Part shown: piece by piece, positions 1-7,985 of the stretch
Position numbering within the stretch: the first letter of the stretch is position 1
Layout of the letters: each line of letters opens with the position of its first letter
Origin: Pseudomonadota bacterium
GTDB lineage: Bacteria; Pseudomonadota; Gammaproteobacteria; Acidiferrobacterales; Acidiferrobacteraceae
Reading direction: 5' to 3'
Length of the DNA stretch: 34,643 nucleotides
Assembly: GCA_021827145.1 (NCBI GenBank)
Contig: JAKAXK010000014.1
Location: 1-34,643 of the forward strand
Translations under genes and position numbers: made by a program
The notes under the pieces: generated by a model
Databases searched by the model: none
What the model was told of the DNA's origin: nothing
What the model saw: the letters and a program-made list of their open reading frames with translations, nothing else

Positions 1-905
1 TCCGATCTCTGAAGCTTGTGGTCTTCGGTCAGGATGCCGCGGTCGACGCACTCGCCGCGTCCATCAAGATGGCGCGCTCGGGGTTGCGCGAAGGCGAAAA
101 GCCGATCGGTTCCTATCTGTTCTCGGGCCCCACCGGTGTGGGTAAGACCGAAGTCACGCGGCAGCTGGCCTACATCCTCGGCTTGCAGCTCGTGCGTTTT
201 GATATGTCGGAGTACATGGAGCGGCATACGGTCTCGCGCCTCATAGGCGCCCCCCCAGGCTATGTGGGCTTCGACCAGGGCGGCCTTCTGACCGACGCCA
301 TCAATAAACATCCGCATTGCGTGCTTTTACTCGATGAGATTGAAAAGGCCCACCCTGGAGTCTTCAATCTGCTCTTGCAGGTGATGGACCACGGGACGCT
401 CACCGACAATAACGGACGCAAGGCGGACTTCCGGCATGTGATCATCGTCATGACCACCAATGCGGGAGCCGACCAGATGGGTCGCTCGGGCATGGGCTTC
501 ATGCCGGCAGAGCATGCTGGCGAAGAGTTCGTGGCGATCAAGCAGACGTTTACACCGGAATTCCGTAATCGTCTGGATGCCATCATAAGCTTCAGGCCGT
601 TATCAACGGACACGATTGCCCATGTGGTTGACAAATTCATAGTCGAACTCGAGGGGCAGCTCGAAGACAAGGGGGTTTCGATCGAAGTGGAGACTTCGGC
701 CCGGTCCTGGCTTGCGCTCAAGGGTTATGATGCGACGATGGGGGCGCGCCCGATGGCACGCCTCATTCAGGAGCGCATCAAGAAGCCGCTCGCCAACGAA
801 CTCTTATTCGGGCGCCTTGCCAACGGCGGCACCGTGAGTGTACGGGCCGAGAACGACAGTCTTGTGTTTGACTATGCCGAAAAGCCGGTGGGCGTACAGG
901 AGTAG
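1..905 (+). CDS. clpA: ATP-dependent Clp protease ATP-binding subunit ClpA, C-terminal part (5' truncated by window)
   Basis: AAA+ unfoldase that feeds substrates, including ClpS-delivered N-degron proteins, into ClpP in the cytoplasm. Only about the last 300 residues are present: the reading frame is open from the first bases of the window and ends at TAG 903-905. Visible are the second-AAA-domain Walker A GPTGVGKT (about 126-149), the [20 protein letters not shown] stretch that separates ClpA from ClpB (ClpB has SEFMEKHS), Walker B LLLDEIEKAH, sensor-1 MTTNAG, and the C-terminal FTPEFRNRLD and GARPMARLIQ motifs. The N-domain and first AAA domain lie outside. aat and bpt, which make ClpS/ClpAP N-degrons, sit close by on the other strand. 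The identification is secure; the gene start cannot be seen. Confidence 0.97.
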   Translation, partial: RSLKLVVFGQDAAVDALAASIKMARSGLREGEKPIGSYLFSGPTGVGKTEVTRQLAYILGLQLVRFDMSEYMERHTVSRLIGAPPGYVGFDQGGLLTDAINKHPHCVLLLDEIEKAHPGVFNLLLQVMDHGTLTDNNGRKADFRHVIIVMTTNAGADQMGRSGMGFMPAEHAGEEFVAIKQTFTPEFRNRLDAIISFRPLSTDTIAHVVDKFIVELEGQLEDKGVSIEVETSARSWLALKGYDATMGARPMARLIQERIKKPLANELLFGRLANGGTVSVRAENDSLVFDYAEKPVGVQE

Positions 906-1257
906 CCTCATCGCATGGCGGCCGCAGGCTCTGGAGAGTTCGGCGCAGAGTCTGCTGCCCTCGTGCCCGCTCTACGCACGCGTCCCCACGCGTGACGAGT
1001 CGGGGCATTTGCTGAGCGACTTTATGATGTTGTTCCCGGGATTGAAGCAGCGGTCACGGCCCGAGCGTCGCGCGGTCCTGACCCAGGTCGATGCCGTGCT
1101 GAAGGCCTTTCCGGAGGTCGTATTCGCGGATATGAACCTGAACCTCAATCTCTTATGGGTGAGCGTACGGGCTCGGCCCGGCGTCATCCTCGACATCGCG
1201 TGCTGCCTGAAATTTCACGTGCCGGAGGCGCTGCTGGTGGGTCCGAAGACCGCGTGA
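874..1257 (+). CDS. Small hypothetical protein downstream of clpA
   Basis: Not recognised. The frame runs past the clpA stop to TGA 1255-1257 and encodes about 127 residues if the ATG at 874 is used, a start that overlaps the end of clpA by 32 bases. That ATG has no clear ribosome binding site, so translational coupling to clpA or a later start (TTG 1009, ATG 1024) is possible. The C-terminal half looks like a real folded domain: a helix-like run rich in Arg/Glu/Val, then strand-like segments (FPEVVFADMNLNLNLLWVSV, GVILDIACCLKF). There is no signal peptide or obvious membrane segment, and the few Cys residues include a CC pair. It ends 20 bases from the convergent infA. The existence of a gene is moderately supported; its function is unknown. 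Confidence 0.55.
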   Translation: MPKSRWAYRSSLIAWRPQALESSAQSLLPSCPLYARVPTRDESGHLLSDFMMLFPGLKQRSRPERRAVLTQVDAVLKAFPEVVFADMNLNLNLLWVSVRARPGVILDIACCLKFHVPEALLVGPKTA

Positions 1258-1277
1258 CGGAAGGCCCGACGCCGCGT

Positions 1278-1496
1278 TCAGCGGGCGCGAAAGACGATGC
1301 GACCCTTGGTGAGGTCGTAGGGCGTGAGCTGTACCGTCACTTTGTCGCCCGTGAGGATGCGAATGTAGTTCTTGCGCATCTTGCCGGATATATGAGCCGT
1401 GACCACATGCCCATTGTCGAGTTTTACGCGAAACAAGGTGTTCGGCAGGGTATCGACAATCGTACCCTCCATTTCAATATGTTCTTCCTTAGACAC
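1278..1496 (-). CDS. infA: Translation initiation factor IF-1
   Basis: Small OB-fold protein that binds the ribosomal A site during initiation. The 72-residue product has the usual length and the near-invariant core: [54 protein letters not shown] and a terminal GRIVFRAR. Two in-frame GTG codons lie six bases apart. The inner one (1496) is chosen because a GGGAG sits seven bases upstream of it and because it gives the standard 72 residues; the outer GTG at 1502 is almost on top of that ribosome binding site. The neighbours aat and bpt lie upstream on the same strand and clpA is convergent, as around infA in E. coli. I saw no serW-like tRNA in the 162-base gap before bpt. The identification is secure. 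Confidence 0.97.
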   Translation of the reverse strand: MSKEEHIEMEGTIVDTLPNTLFRVKLDNGHVVTAHISGKMRKNYIRILTGDKVTVQLTPYDLTKGRIVFRAR

Positions 1497-1529
1497 TCTC
1501 ACGCTCCCGAAGAAGGCGCTTATGATGCC

Positions 1530-1591
1530 CGAAGCCCGGGGGCGCGTAAAGACATTTTGGGCCTAGGCCCACGCCGGACCACCGGGCTTCG
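1530..1591 (-). promoter_or_regulatory. Nested inverted repeats in the bpt-infA intergenic leader
   Basis: CGAAGCCCGG (1530-1539) is exactly repeated in inverted form as CCGGGCTTCG (1582-1591), and between the arms lies a perfect 14-base palindrome TGGGCCTAGGCCCA (1558-1571). Read on the minus strand this is in the leader of infA, ending about 33 bases before its start codon. It could form an RNA stem with an inner hairpin or be an operator. There is no T-run that would make it a simple terminator. The symmetry is seen directly; a function is inferred. Confidence 0.4.
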
Positions 1592-1658
1592 TGGCCAAGG
1601 GTGGGTGCCGAGGAGACGTGACCAAAGGTGCTCCGAGGCCGGCCACACCGGACCTCCG

Positions 1659-2375
1659 CTATGTCTCCCAAAGCGGCGACCAGCGACCGTTGCGGTAGGC
1701 CTCGAGGGGTTTGAACCGCGTCTTGTAGGCCATTTTGTCGCTGTCTTTGACCCAGTAGCCGAGATACACGAAGGGCAGACCGCGCCGACGGGCTTCATCG
1801 ATCTGCCAGAGGATAGCGTAGGTGCCAAGCCCGCGCGCCAAGAGCGAGGGATCGTAGAAGCTGTAGACCGCGGACAATCCATCCGAGAGCGTGTCGACGA
1901 CCGCCACCGCGGCAAGCACGCCGTCGAGACGAAACTCATAGAACGTGGTGTCGCAGTGGCGCCCGACCAGGAAGCGCAGATAAGTGGGCGCGTCGGGGTT
2001 GGCCATGGTGCCTCCCGGGTGCCGGGCGTTCTGGTAGCGGAGGAACAACACAAAGTGCTCGGCATCGAAACCGGCCGGTACGGTGTGCACGCGCAGGTCC
2101 TGGTTGCGGTCCCGCGTGCGTCTCTGGGCGCGACTGGCGACGAAGGCCTCGGTCGCGATGCGCACGGGCACGCAGGCCTGACAGTTCTGGCAATGTGGCC
2201 GATAGATGAGATCGCCGCTGCGGCGAAAGCCACGACGATTCAAGTCGCCGAACAGTTCCGGGGTCACCGGGAAGCGAGGGTCGATAAAGAGTGTGCTGGC
2301 CGTCTGCTTGGGCAAATAGCTGCACGCATGGGCTGTCGACAAAAAGAGGTGCGGTGCCGTCTTGGCGACGCTCAT
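1659..2375 (-). CDS. bpt: Aspartate/glutamate leucyltransferase (arginyltransferase-like, Ate/Bpt)
   Basis: Transfers leucine from Leu-tRNA to N-terminal Asp or Glu of proteins, creating N-degrons for ClpS/ClpAP. The 238-residue product has the N-terminal Cys cluster of the ATE family (CSYLP near the start, then HCQNCQACVPVRI), the RYQNARHPGG region and the C-terminal YVYLGYWVKDSDKMAYK-like stretch (here VYLGYWVKDSDKMAYKTRF) followed by the RFKPLE block. The start ATG 2375 has a GGAG eight bases upstream and overlaps the aat stop as ATGA, so the two transferases are translationally coupled. Arginyl versus leucyl specificity is assigned from its bacterial length and its pairing with aat, not from a diagnostic residue. 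Confidence 0.95.
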   Translation of the reverse strand: MSVAKTAPHLFLSTAHACSYLPKQTASTLFIDPRFPVTPELFGDLNRRGFRRSGDLIYRPHCQNCQACVPVRIATEAFVASRAQRRTRDRNQDLRVHTVPAGFDAEHFVLFLRYQNARHPGGTMANPDAPTYLRFLVGRHCDTTFYEFRLDGVLAAVAVVDTLSDGLSAVYSFYDPSLLARGLGTYAILWQIDEARRRGLPFVYLGYWVKDSDKMAYKTRFKPLEAYRNGRWSPLWET

Positions 2376-3064
2376 GGCAAGATCTCCGCGGCGATAGTCC
2401 AGCGCCCGACGGGGATCGCCTGATCCACCGCGATGTCCAGGCGCTGGAGAAAGGCCTGGCGGGAGATGGTGCGCGCCCCGAGCGAAGCCATATGCTCCGA
2501 GGTAACCTGGCAGTCGATCAAGGAAAAACCCTTCTCACGCAGCCGGAAGACGAGCTGCGCGAAAGCGATTTTCGAGGCATAGCTCACGGTACTGAACATG
2601 GATTCCCCAAAAAAGGCAGCGCCTACCGTTACGCCATAGAGTCCGCCGACGAGCACCCCATCCCGCCAGGCCTCCACGCTGTGCGCATGGCCACGACGGA
2701 ATAGGTCTTCATAGGCGGCTATGATGTCGGGCGTAATCCAGGTCCCGTTCGCGTGGGCGCGCGGGGCCGCGCACGCGCGGATCACGGCGGGGAACGCAGT
2801 GTCGAAGGTGATATCGAATGTGCCCTTGCGCAAGGCCTTGGCGAGACTGCGGTTGATACGCAGCTCATCAGGAAAGAGGACCATGCGCGGATCAGGCGAC
2901 CACCACAAGATGGGCGGCTCGTTGTACCAGGGGAAGATGCCCGCTTGGTAGGCACGGAGCAGTCGCGCGGCCGACAGATCGCCTCCGACTGCGAGGGGTG
3001 CATCCGGTGGCGCCTCATCCGCCGGCGGGAACACCAGGGAATCGCGTGTGAGCCGGGTGATCAC
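2372..3064 (-). CDS. aat: Leucyl/phenylalanyl-tRNA--protein transferase
   Basis: Adds Leu or Phe from aminoacyl-tRNA to N-terminal Arg or Lys, the other branch of the bacterial N-degron pathway. The 230-residue product has the family blocks: FPPADEAPPDAPLAVGGDLS, the AGIFPWYNEPPILWWSPDPR segment (split here only by being long), HANGTWITPDIIAAY, HSVEAWRDGVLVGGLYGV, FFGESMFS and LIDCQ. The start is GTG 3064 with GGAGA about five bases upstream. It overlaps bpt by four bases and so forms a two-gene unit with it. The 139 bases between this start and the end of the next minus-strand gene (3065-3203) hold no gene I can support. The identification is secure. Confidence 0.97.
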   Translation of the reverse strand: MITRLTRDSLVFPPADEAPPDAPLAVGGDLSAARLLRAYQAGIFPWYNEPPILWWSPDPRMVLFPDELRINRSLAKALRKGTFDITFDTAFPAVIRACAAPRAHANGTWITPDIIAAYEDLFRRGHAHSVEAWRDGVLVGGLYGVTVGAAFFGESMFSTVSYASKIAFAQLVFRLREKGFSLIDCQVTSEHMASLGARTISRQAFLQRLDIAVDQAIPVGRWTIAAEILP

Positions 3065-3203
3065 GCCGGTCTCCAGTGTCCGCTACGCGGTGGCGCTTGC
3101 GAAGATGTGGCGCGCTTCAGTCCCGCGGCCCCGTACAGGTGCCGGGGCGGGCAGGGGACGACCGCGGGGAAGTGCGCGCGATCCACATCCAAGGGAATCC
3201 GTG

Positions 3204-4352
3204 TCATGAAGGCTTGCGAAAAGGTGTGTGTGCGTTCAAGTCGTTTAAGATGATCTCAAGCCCCGCGTTTTCCCGGGCAAGGTAGTCATCGACTGCGCTG
3301 TGGAATCGCGGGTGATCCAGCCAATGCATGGAGTAGGTCGGGGTCGGCAGAAAACCCCGACTCAATTTGTGTTCCCCCTGGGCGCCGGCCTCGAAGCGTT
3401 CGAGCCCATGAGTGAGACAATAATCGATCGCCTGATAATAACAGGTCTCGAAGTGCAGACCCGGGAGGGCCGCCAAGGCCCCCCAATACCGGCCATACAG
3501 CGTTGTGGCATCGCGGAAAAAAAGCGCGCCCGCCACGATCCGGTTACCCTGGGTACCCAGGAGAAGAATGACGCCAGGGACTGTGGCGCCGATATGCGAG
3601 AAGAAGGCGCGTGTGAGGTAGGGTATTGCCCCATATTTCGCGATCGTGGCGAGATAGAGATCATAAAAGACATCCCACAGCCCCTCGTTCAGATCGACCC
3701 CTTCGTAGAAGGTGTAGCGGACACCGACGTCAGCCACCTGACGGCGTTCGCGCCGGATGTTCTTGCGCTTCGCGGCCGACAAGGCTGCCAGGTAATCGCT
3801 AAAGTTCGACCAGCCTGCGTTGTGCCAATGGAACTGAAATGCGCTACGCCGCGCGAAGCCCTCCTGCGCGAGGCCTGTACTGTCGTCGTCGGTGGTAAAA
3901 AGCCAGTGAACGGATGACGCGCCGGTGCGCGCGGCATGTGTGCGCAGCGCTTTCGTGGCGGCTTGCATCAGGACCGCGCGGCGCGGCGTCTCGCCGCAGA
4001 GAAACCTTGGTCCTGTGACCGGCGTGAAAGGGATAGCCGCGATCAGTTTGGGATAATAGTCGAGACCGGCGTTCTGGTAGGCGCGCGCCCAGGCCCAATC
4101 AAAGACATATTCGCCATAGGAGTGCGCTTTTCGATAGAGTGGCACGAGCGCCGCAAGCCTCCCGTCCTCATGGACAACCAAGGGCTCGGGGCGCCAACCC
4201 GTACCCTCGCCGACCGAGCCACTCTCTTCGAGGGCCAGGAGAAATTCGTGACGCACAAAGGGTTGGGGGCCTGATAACGCGTTCCACATGTCCTGCGGCA
4301 CCTCGGCCACGCTGCCAAAAATGGAGCAGCTGATGGCCGCGGAGTCTATCAT
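3204..4352 (-). CDS. FemAB-like / GNAT-fold acyltransferase (DUF482-type family)
   Basis: A 382-residue cytoplasmic-type protein without a signal peptide. It matches the FemAB-like 'peptidoglycan biosynthesis/recognition' family (formerly DUF482): PFVRHEFLLALEESGSVG near the N-terminus, YGEYVFDWAWARAYQNAGLD, YYPKLIAAIPFTPVTGPRFL, KRKNIRRERR, and C-terminal YGRYWGALAALPGLHFETCY then FEAGAQGEHKLSRGFLP. The family has the acyl-CoA/aminoacyl-tRNA acyltransferase fold; its substrate is not established. Its ATG (4352) overlaps the tolC-like stop as ATGA, so it is the last gene of a coupled three-gene minus-strand set after a membrane-fusion protein and an outer-membrane channel. That context suggests an envelope role, which is inference. 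Family assignment is good and the function is open. Confidence 0.88.
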   Translation of the reverse strand: MIDSAAISCSIFGSVAEVPQDMWNALSGPQPFVRHEFLLALEESGSVGEGTGWRPEPLVVHEDGRLAALVPLYRKAHSYGEYVFDWAWARAYQNAGLDYYPKLIAAIPFTPVTGPRFLCGETPRRAVLMQAATKALRTHAARTGASSVHWLFTTDDDSTGLAQEGFARRSAFQFHWHNAGWSNFSDYLAALSAAKRKNIRRERRQVADVGVRYTFYEGVDLNEGLWDVFYDLYLATIAKYGAIPYLTRAFFSHIGATVPGVILLLGTQGNRIVAGALFFRDATTLYGRYWGALAALPGLHFETCYYQAIDYCLTHGLERFEAGAQGEHKLSRGFLPTPTYSMHWLDHPRFHSAVDDYLARENAGLEIILNDLNAHTPFRKPS

Positions 4353-5752
4353 GGCCGCGCGCCGATCCCCGCCGCCAGATCTCCGTTGCTCGGCGCGGAT
4401 GCTACGGAGGGCGGCTTTAAGAGCGCATTGAGCCGGTCGATATCGCCAACCGTCAGATGGCTCACCGCGGCCTTCAGTTCGAGCCGGCCCAGAAGGTAAC
4501 CATAGGTCGCACGCGCGAAATCCCGCTCGGACCGGTAATAGGCCTGTTCGGCGCGCAATACATCGAGGTTGTTGCGAATTCCCACCCGCGCACCGAGGCG
4601 CTCGGAGGTAAGGGCCTGGCGCGCCGCGCGTTCGGCGGCCTCGAGCGCGTGGATTTCGTCATAACCGTTACGCACGTTCAAGAAGGCCTGACGAACATCG
4701 AAGCGAACGCGGCGCTGGACGCGCATGGCGGCTACGCGCGCATGAAAGGCCGTCGCCTCGGCGTGCGCGTCCTTCGCCGATAGTTCGCCACCCTGGTAGA
4801 TGGGCAGCCTCAGGTCGAGCCCAATGGTCTTGTTGCGCAACACGGTCCCGAAACCAAACTCGCCACTATTGGCGCGGGCGTAGCTGTAGCTGGCCTGGGC
4901 GGTGATAGTGGGGTAACGGGCCGCGGACGCCGCACGGGCATAGGCGGCGGCCGCCGCGGCCTGCCCGCGCGCGGCCTGCAAGACAAGATTGTGGTTCATG
5001 GCGCGCGCCTCATCAGTTGCGAGCACGCCCGTGCCTGGACGCGGGAGCGTGCGGTGGAGATCGAGCGACCAGAGGTTCTGCACGGGCGCGCCTGTCATGC
5101 GTTCAATGCGCGCGCGGGCCAGGCGCACGGCATTTTCAGCGGCCAGGGTACTTGCGCGGACGGCCTCGTAACGCGCGCGGGCCTCATTGGCGTTGGTGAT
5201 GGGCGCACGCCCCAGATGGAAGCTGTGCATCGCTGAGGCATATTCCGCGCGCAGTGCACGTGCCTCGGCACGCCTCAGGTGCAGATCGTCACGCGCGAGG
5301 AGATAGCCGAAGTATTGCGCGGATACCGTGAGGACAAGCTCGCTTTTTGCGAGCTTGTAACGGCTGCGGGCGGCGCGCACGGTGTCGCCCGCAGCGCGGT
5401 AGGCATAGAGGGCCTGGATGTTGAGCAGGGTCTCGCTCACGGACACCCCGTAGCCATGGGCATTGAACGTGAAGTGGCCGCTTGGGAAGACAAAGGTCGA
5501 CGAGCCCCCGAGGATCCGGCTTGTGAGGTCGTTGTAGCTCACATTGGCGTCCGCCGAGACATGCGGTAGAAAGGCGGCACGCGCCTCGGGGCCTATGGTG
5601 CGCGCCTCGCGGTAGGACGCCCCCGACTGTCGATAGCCCATGTCGTGGGCGCGGGCCGCGAGAAAGATGGACTTCAGGTCAGCGGCCGGCACCCGCGGGG
5701 CGCTCCAGGCAAGCAGTACGGGAATGAGCGCGAGGGACAGACGTTTTTTCAT
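4349..5752 (-). CDS. TolC-family outer membrane efflux/secretion channel
   Basis: The 467-residue product has a signal peptide (MKKRLSLALIPVLLAWSAPR, cleavage probably after a VPA-A site about residue 24) and then the duplicated long helical hairpins of outer membrane efflux proteins. The two repeats are marked by YGVSVSETLLNIQALYAYRA and IGLDLRLPIYQGGELSAKDA; the first also contains the usual FLPHVSADANVSYNDL and the second the YPTITAQASYSYA segment, with NVRNGYDEI and LGARVGIRNNLDVL near the end. The frame is open further upstream, but ATG 5752 is chosen because it begins the signal peptide and has GGGAGG 12 bases before it. It lies 98 bases after a membrane-fusion-like gene and is coupled to the FemAB-like gene. 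No inner-membrane pump gene is present in the group. Confidence 0.93.
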   Translation of the reverse strand: MKKRLSLALIPVLLAWSAPRVPAADLKSIFLAARAHDMGYRQSGASYREARTIGPEARAAFLPHVSADANVSYNDLTSRILGGSSTFVFPSGHFTFNAHGYGVSVSETLLNIQALYAYRAAGDTVRAARSRYKLAKSELVLTVSAQYFGYLLARDDLHLRRAEARALRAEYASAMHSFHLGRAPITNANEARARYEAVRASTLAAENAVRLARARIERMTGAPVQNLWSLDLHRTLPRPGTGVLATDEARAMNHNLVLQAARGQAAAAAAYARAASAARYPTITAQASYSYARANSGEFGFGTVLRNKTIGLDLRLPIYQGGELSAKDAHAEATAFHARVAAMRVQRRVRFDVRQAFLNVRNGYDEIHALEAAERAARQALTSERLGARVGIRNNLDVLRAEQAYYRSERDFARATYGYLLGRLELKAAVSHLTVGDIDRLNALLKPPSVASAPSNGDLAAGIGARP

Positions 5753-5817
5753 GATCGGGTAAAGCCTCCCATAGCGGATGGTCCGGCGCCATGCGCGCCT
5801 AGAATAGCATTCTGGGG

Positions 5818-5835
5818 GCAGGCCTGGGGGCCTGC
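5818..5835 (-). other. Perfect hairpin between membrane-fusion gene and tolC-like gene
   Basis: GCAGGCC-TGGG-GGCCTGC as read on the plus strand: a 7-bp perfect stem with a 4-base loop starting 15 bases after the stop of the upstream minus-strand gene. It is followed by a small AGAAT/ATTCT repeat (5801-5813). There is no U-tract, so it is more likely a processing or mRNA-stability element than an intrinsic terminator. The function is inferred. Confidence 0.35.
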
Positions 5836-5850
5836 GTTGGGTCACGGCCT

Positions 5851-6723
5851 TCAGGGCCCCTGCGGTCGTTCCACATGTACCCGCATGCCGGAAATCATGC
5901 GGGCTTGAGTACGGATCACGATCTGGCTGTGCGCCCGCAAGCCCGCACGTACGACCACGCCTTGTGGCAGCGTTCGGCCCATCGTTATACGCCGCTCCTG
6001 TACCCGATCTTTGTGCACGACGAATACGACGGCACCGGGGCGACGCAAGGAGACGGCGCTGCGCGGGATGACGAGTCTCGTACCCGTCGCGGTCACGACA
6101 TCGACCCGTATGGGGCTACCGACGGCAAAGCCGCGGCGTGGCGGCAAAGCGATCCACGCATAGAGGTCATCTCCCTTTTTCGGGTGTGTCAGTCGGACGA
6201 TGGTCGCCTTGAGCGGCGTACGCGGCGCCAGCGGGCTGTGTACGAACACCCGTCGGCCTGCTTGCAAGACCGCGCGCAAGCGGGCGGGAAACGGGGCGCG
6301 GGCCATGCGGATCGCGGCACCGCGGAGCGCCAACAGCCGTTGTCCGGCGCGTACGCGTTCGCCTACGCTGACAAAGACCCGCGTCACGGTGGCGGCCGCG
6401 GGCGCGCGGATCACGAGCGGCTCTGGGTGTCGTTGGCGGGTCCCGGTCGGACGTAGCGTGGCCATCACTTGCCCGCGCGCGGTCACCGATCCCGTCCGCA
6501 CGCCGATATCCCTCACAACCGCCGCGCGCGATGCGGTCACGACCGGATTCGCACCGGGCTCGATGTCGCCAACGGCGCTGGTCATCTTGGCCACCGGGGT
6601 TGCCACCGGATAGCCGACATCGACACCCACCGGCGCCCCGGTGGTAAGTGTGTCGTGACGCGAGCAGGCCGCGAGGAGTGCGGCCAGGGCGGCAAGCGCG
6701 GCGCGGCGTCGAAAACGGAACAC
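5851..6723 (-). CDS. Lipoprotein membrane-fusion-like (periplasmic adaptor) protein lacking the alpha-hairpin
   Basis: The 290-residue product begins at GTG 6723 with AAGGAGGG six bases upstream. It has a short charged N-terminus, a hydrophobic stretch and a lipobox LLAAC with Cys20, so it should be lipid-anchored in the periplasm. Two lipoyl half-motifs are seen: about residues 62-90 (ASRAAVVRDIGVRTG then GQVMATL) and 103-133 (VIRAPAAATVTRVFVSVGER then GQRLLAL). In typical RND/ABC adaptors a coiled-coil hairpin of tens of residues separates these halves; here only about 12 residues do. A beta-barrel-like and membrane-proximal region follows, with VIPRSAVSLRRPGAVVFVV. It is the first gene of a set with a TolC-type channel and a FemAB-like protein. 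The adaptor family is well supported; the partner pump is unknown. Confidence 0.85.
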   Translation of the reverse strand: MFRFRRRAALAALAALLAACSRHDTLTTGAPVGVDVGYPVATPVAKMTSAVGDIEPGANPVVTASRAAVVRDIGVRTGSVTARGQVMATLRPTGTRQRHPEPLVIRAPAAATVTRVFVSVGERVRAGQRLLALRGAAIRMARAPFPARLRAVLQAGRRVFVHSPLAPRTPLKATIVRLTHPKKGDDLYAWIALPPRRGFAVGSPIRVDVVTATGTRLVIPRSAVSLRRPGAVVFVVHKDRVQERRITMGRTLPQGVVVRAGLRAHSQIVIRTQARMISGMRVHVERPQGP

Positions 6724-6795
6724 GGAGGACCCTCCTTGAGCGTGCGGCCATGGTAGCGATGGCCCTGGGGCGCTGCAAGATGCGCTGGCACTCTG

Positions 6796-6804
6796 TGGCA
6801 TAAT
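6796..6804 (+). promoter_or_regulatory. Putative extended -10 promoter element upstream of sucC
   Basis: TGG-CATAAT is an extended -10 (TGn) with a five-of-six -10 hexamer, 32 bases before the sucC start. No good -35 is present at 17 bases, which is common for extended -10 promoters. It lies in the 113-base divergent gap between the membrane-fusion gene and sucC. Sequence match only. Confidence 0.4.
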
Positions 6805-6836
6805 ACCGTCAGAAATCGGTGGTGGAGGAGGTTGCG

Positions 6837-7985
6837 TTGCGTCTGCATGAATATCAGGCTAAGGCCTTGTTCGCGGCCCATGGGATTGCCACGCCCCCGG
6901 GGGTGGTCGTGACGGCGGTGACGGAGGTTGCGGCGGCGCTCACTACGCTTGCCACATCGCGGTGTGTGGTGAAGGCGCAGATCCACGCGGGCGCCCGCGG
7001 GCACGCCGGCGGGGTGCGGGTCGTGGCCGCAAGCGAGGTCGCGGCACAGGCGCAAGCCCTTTTGGGGACGCGGCTTGTGACGAGCCAAACCACGGCCGCG
7101 GGCCTGCCCATCGATGCGCTGTTGCTCGAGGCGCCCGTGACCGCCGCCTCCGAACTCTATTTGGCGTGTGCGTTGGATCGGCGCGCGGGCGCGCGCGTGG
7201 TGCTCGCAGGACGTCAAGGCGGCATGGGGGTCGAGGAAGGCACCAAGCCGATCTCGCGGGTCATCGATACCTTACGCGGCTTCGCGCCTTATGAGGGCCG
7301 GGAACTGGCCCGGGAGATCGGGCTTGCGGGTCGCGCGGTCGCGGCCTTCGGGGAGGTCGTAAGCGCGCTCGTCGCCCTGGCCGTGGAGCACGATGCGCTC
7401 CTGGTGGAGATCAACCCCCTCATGTTGCGCGAGGACGGCCGTTTTGTGGCCGGCGATGGCAAGATCGAGATCGACGACAACGCCTTGTTCCGGCAGACGG
7501 CCCTCGAGACCCTGCGGGATCCGCGCCAAGGCGATGCCAAGGATGAAGAGGCGCGCGAGCGCGGCCTCCAGTACATCAGCCTCGATGGCGATATCGGTTG
7601 TCTGGTCAACGGGGCGGGGCTGGCCATGGCCACCATGGACCTCATTGCCCAGGCCGGCGGGCGGCCGGCGAACTTTCTGGACGTAGGCGGGGGCACGACG
7701 GCACAAAAGGTCGCCGAGGCCTTGCACTTGCTGGCCAGCGACTCACGCGTCAAGGTGGTACTCGTCAACATCTTCGGCGGCATCGTGCGTTGCGATCTGA
7801 TTGCCGAGGGCTTGTTGTTGGCCGCCTCCGGCCTTGGGCGGGCGCTGCCGATCGTGGTGCGACTCGTGGGCACGCGCGAGGAGGAGGGCCGCCGGGCGCT
7901 TGCCGAGGGCGGTCTTCTGGGAGACGTCACGCAGGACCTGGAGGAGGCGGCGCAGCTTGCGGTGCGCCGGGCACAAGAGGCATGA
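6837..7985 (+). CDS. sucC: Succinate--CoA ligase (ADP-forming) beta subunit
   Basis: The beta subunit of succinyl-CoA synthetase interconverts succinyl-CoA and succinate with nucleotide phosphorylation in the TCA cycle. The start is taken as TTG 6837, giving [16 protein letters not shown] as in other SucC proteins; GGAGGAGG lies five bases upstream. A GTG at 6819 in the same frame would add six residues that overlap that ribosome binding site. The 382-residue product has the ATP-grasp domain ([37 protein letters not shown]) and the C-terminal ligase domain with [18 protein letters not shown] and [15 protein letters not shown]. It overlaps sucD by ATGA. The identification is secure. Confidence 0.97.
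   Translation: MRLHEYQAKALFAAHGIATPPGVVVTAVTEVAAALTTLATSRCVVKAQIHAGARGHAGGVRVVAASEVAAQAQALLGTRLVTSQTTAAGLPIDALLLEAPVTAASELYLACALDRRAGARVVLAGRQGGMGVEEGTKPISRVIDTLRGFAPYEGRELAREIGLAGRAVAAFGEVVSALVALAVEHDALLVEINPLMLREDGRFVAGDGKIEIDDNALFRQTALETLRDPRQGDAKDEEARERGLQYISLDGDIGCLVNGAGLAMATMDLIAQAGGRPANFLDVGGGTTAQKVAEALHLLASDSRVKVVLVNIFGGIVRCDLIAEGLLLAASGLGRALPIVVRLVGTREEEGRRALAEGGLLGDVTQDLEEAAQLAVRRAQEA

Noticed and set aside
1705-1721. A tRNA T-arm-like sequence (GGTTTGAACC) on one strand
   Set aside because: It lies inside the conserved coding sequence of bpt, and no acceptor, D or anticodon arms can be built around it.
1155-2423. Long plus-strand open frame (422 codons) across the bpt/infA region
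   Set aside because: It is antisense to the well-identified infA and bpt genes; long shadow frames are expected in GC-rich DNA and the translation shows no family motifs.
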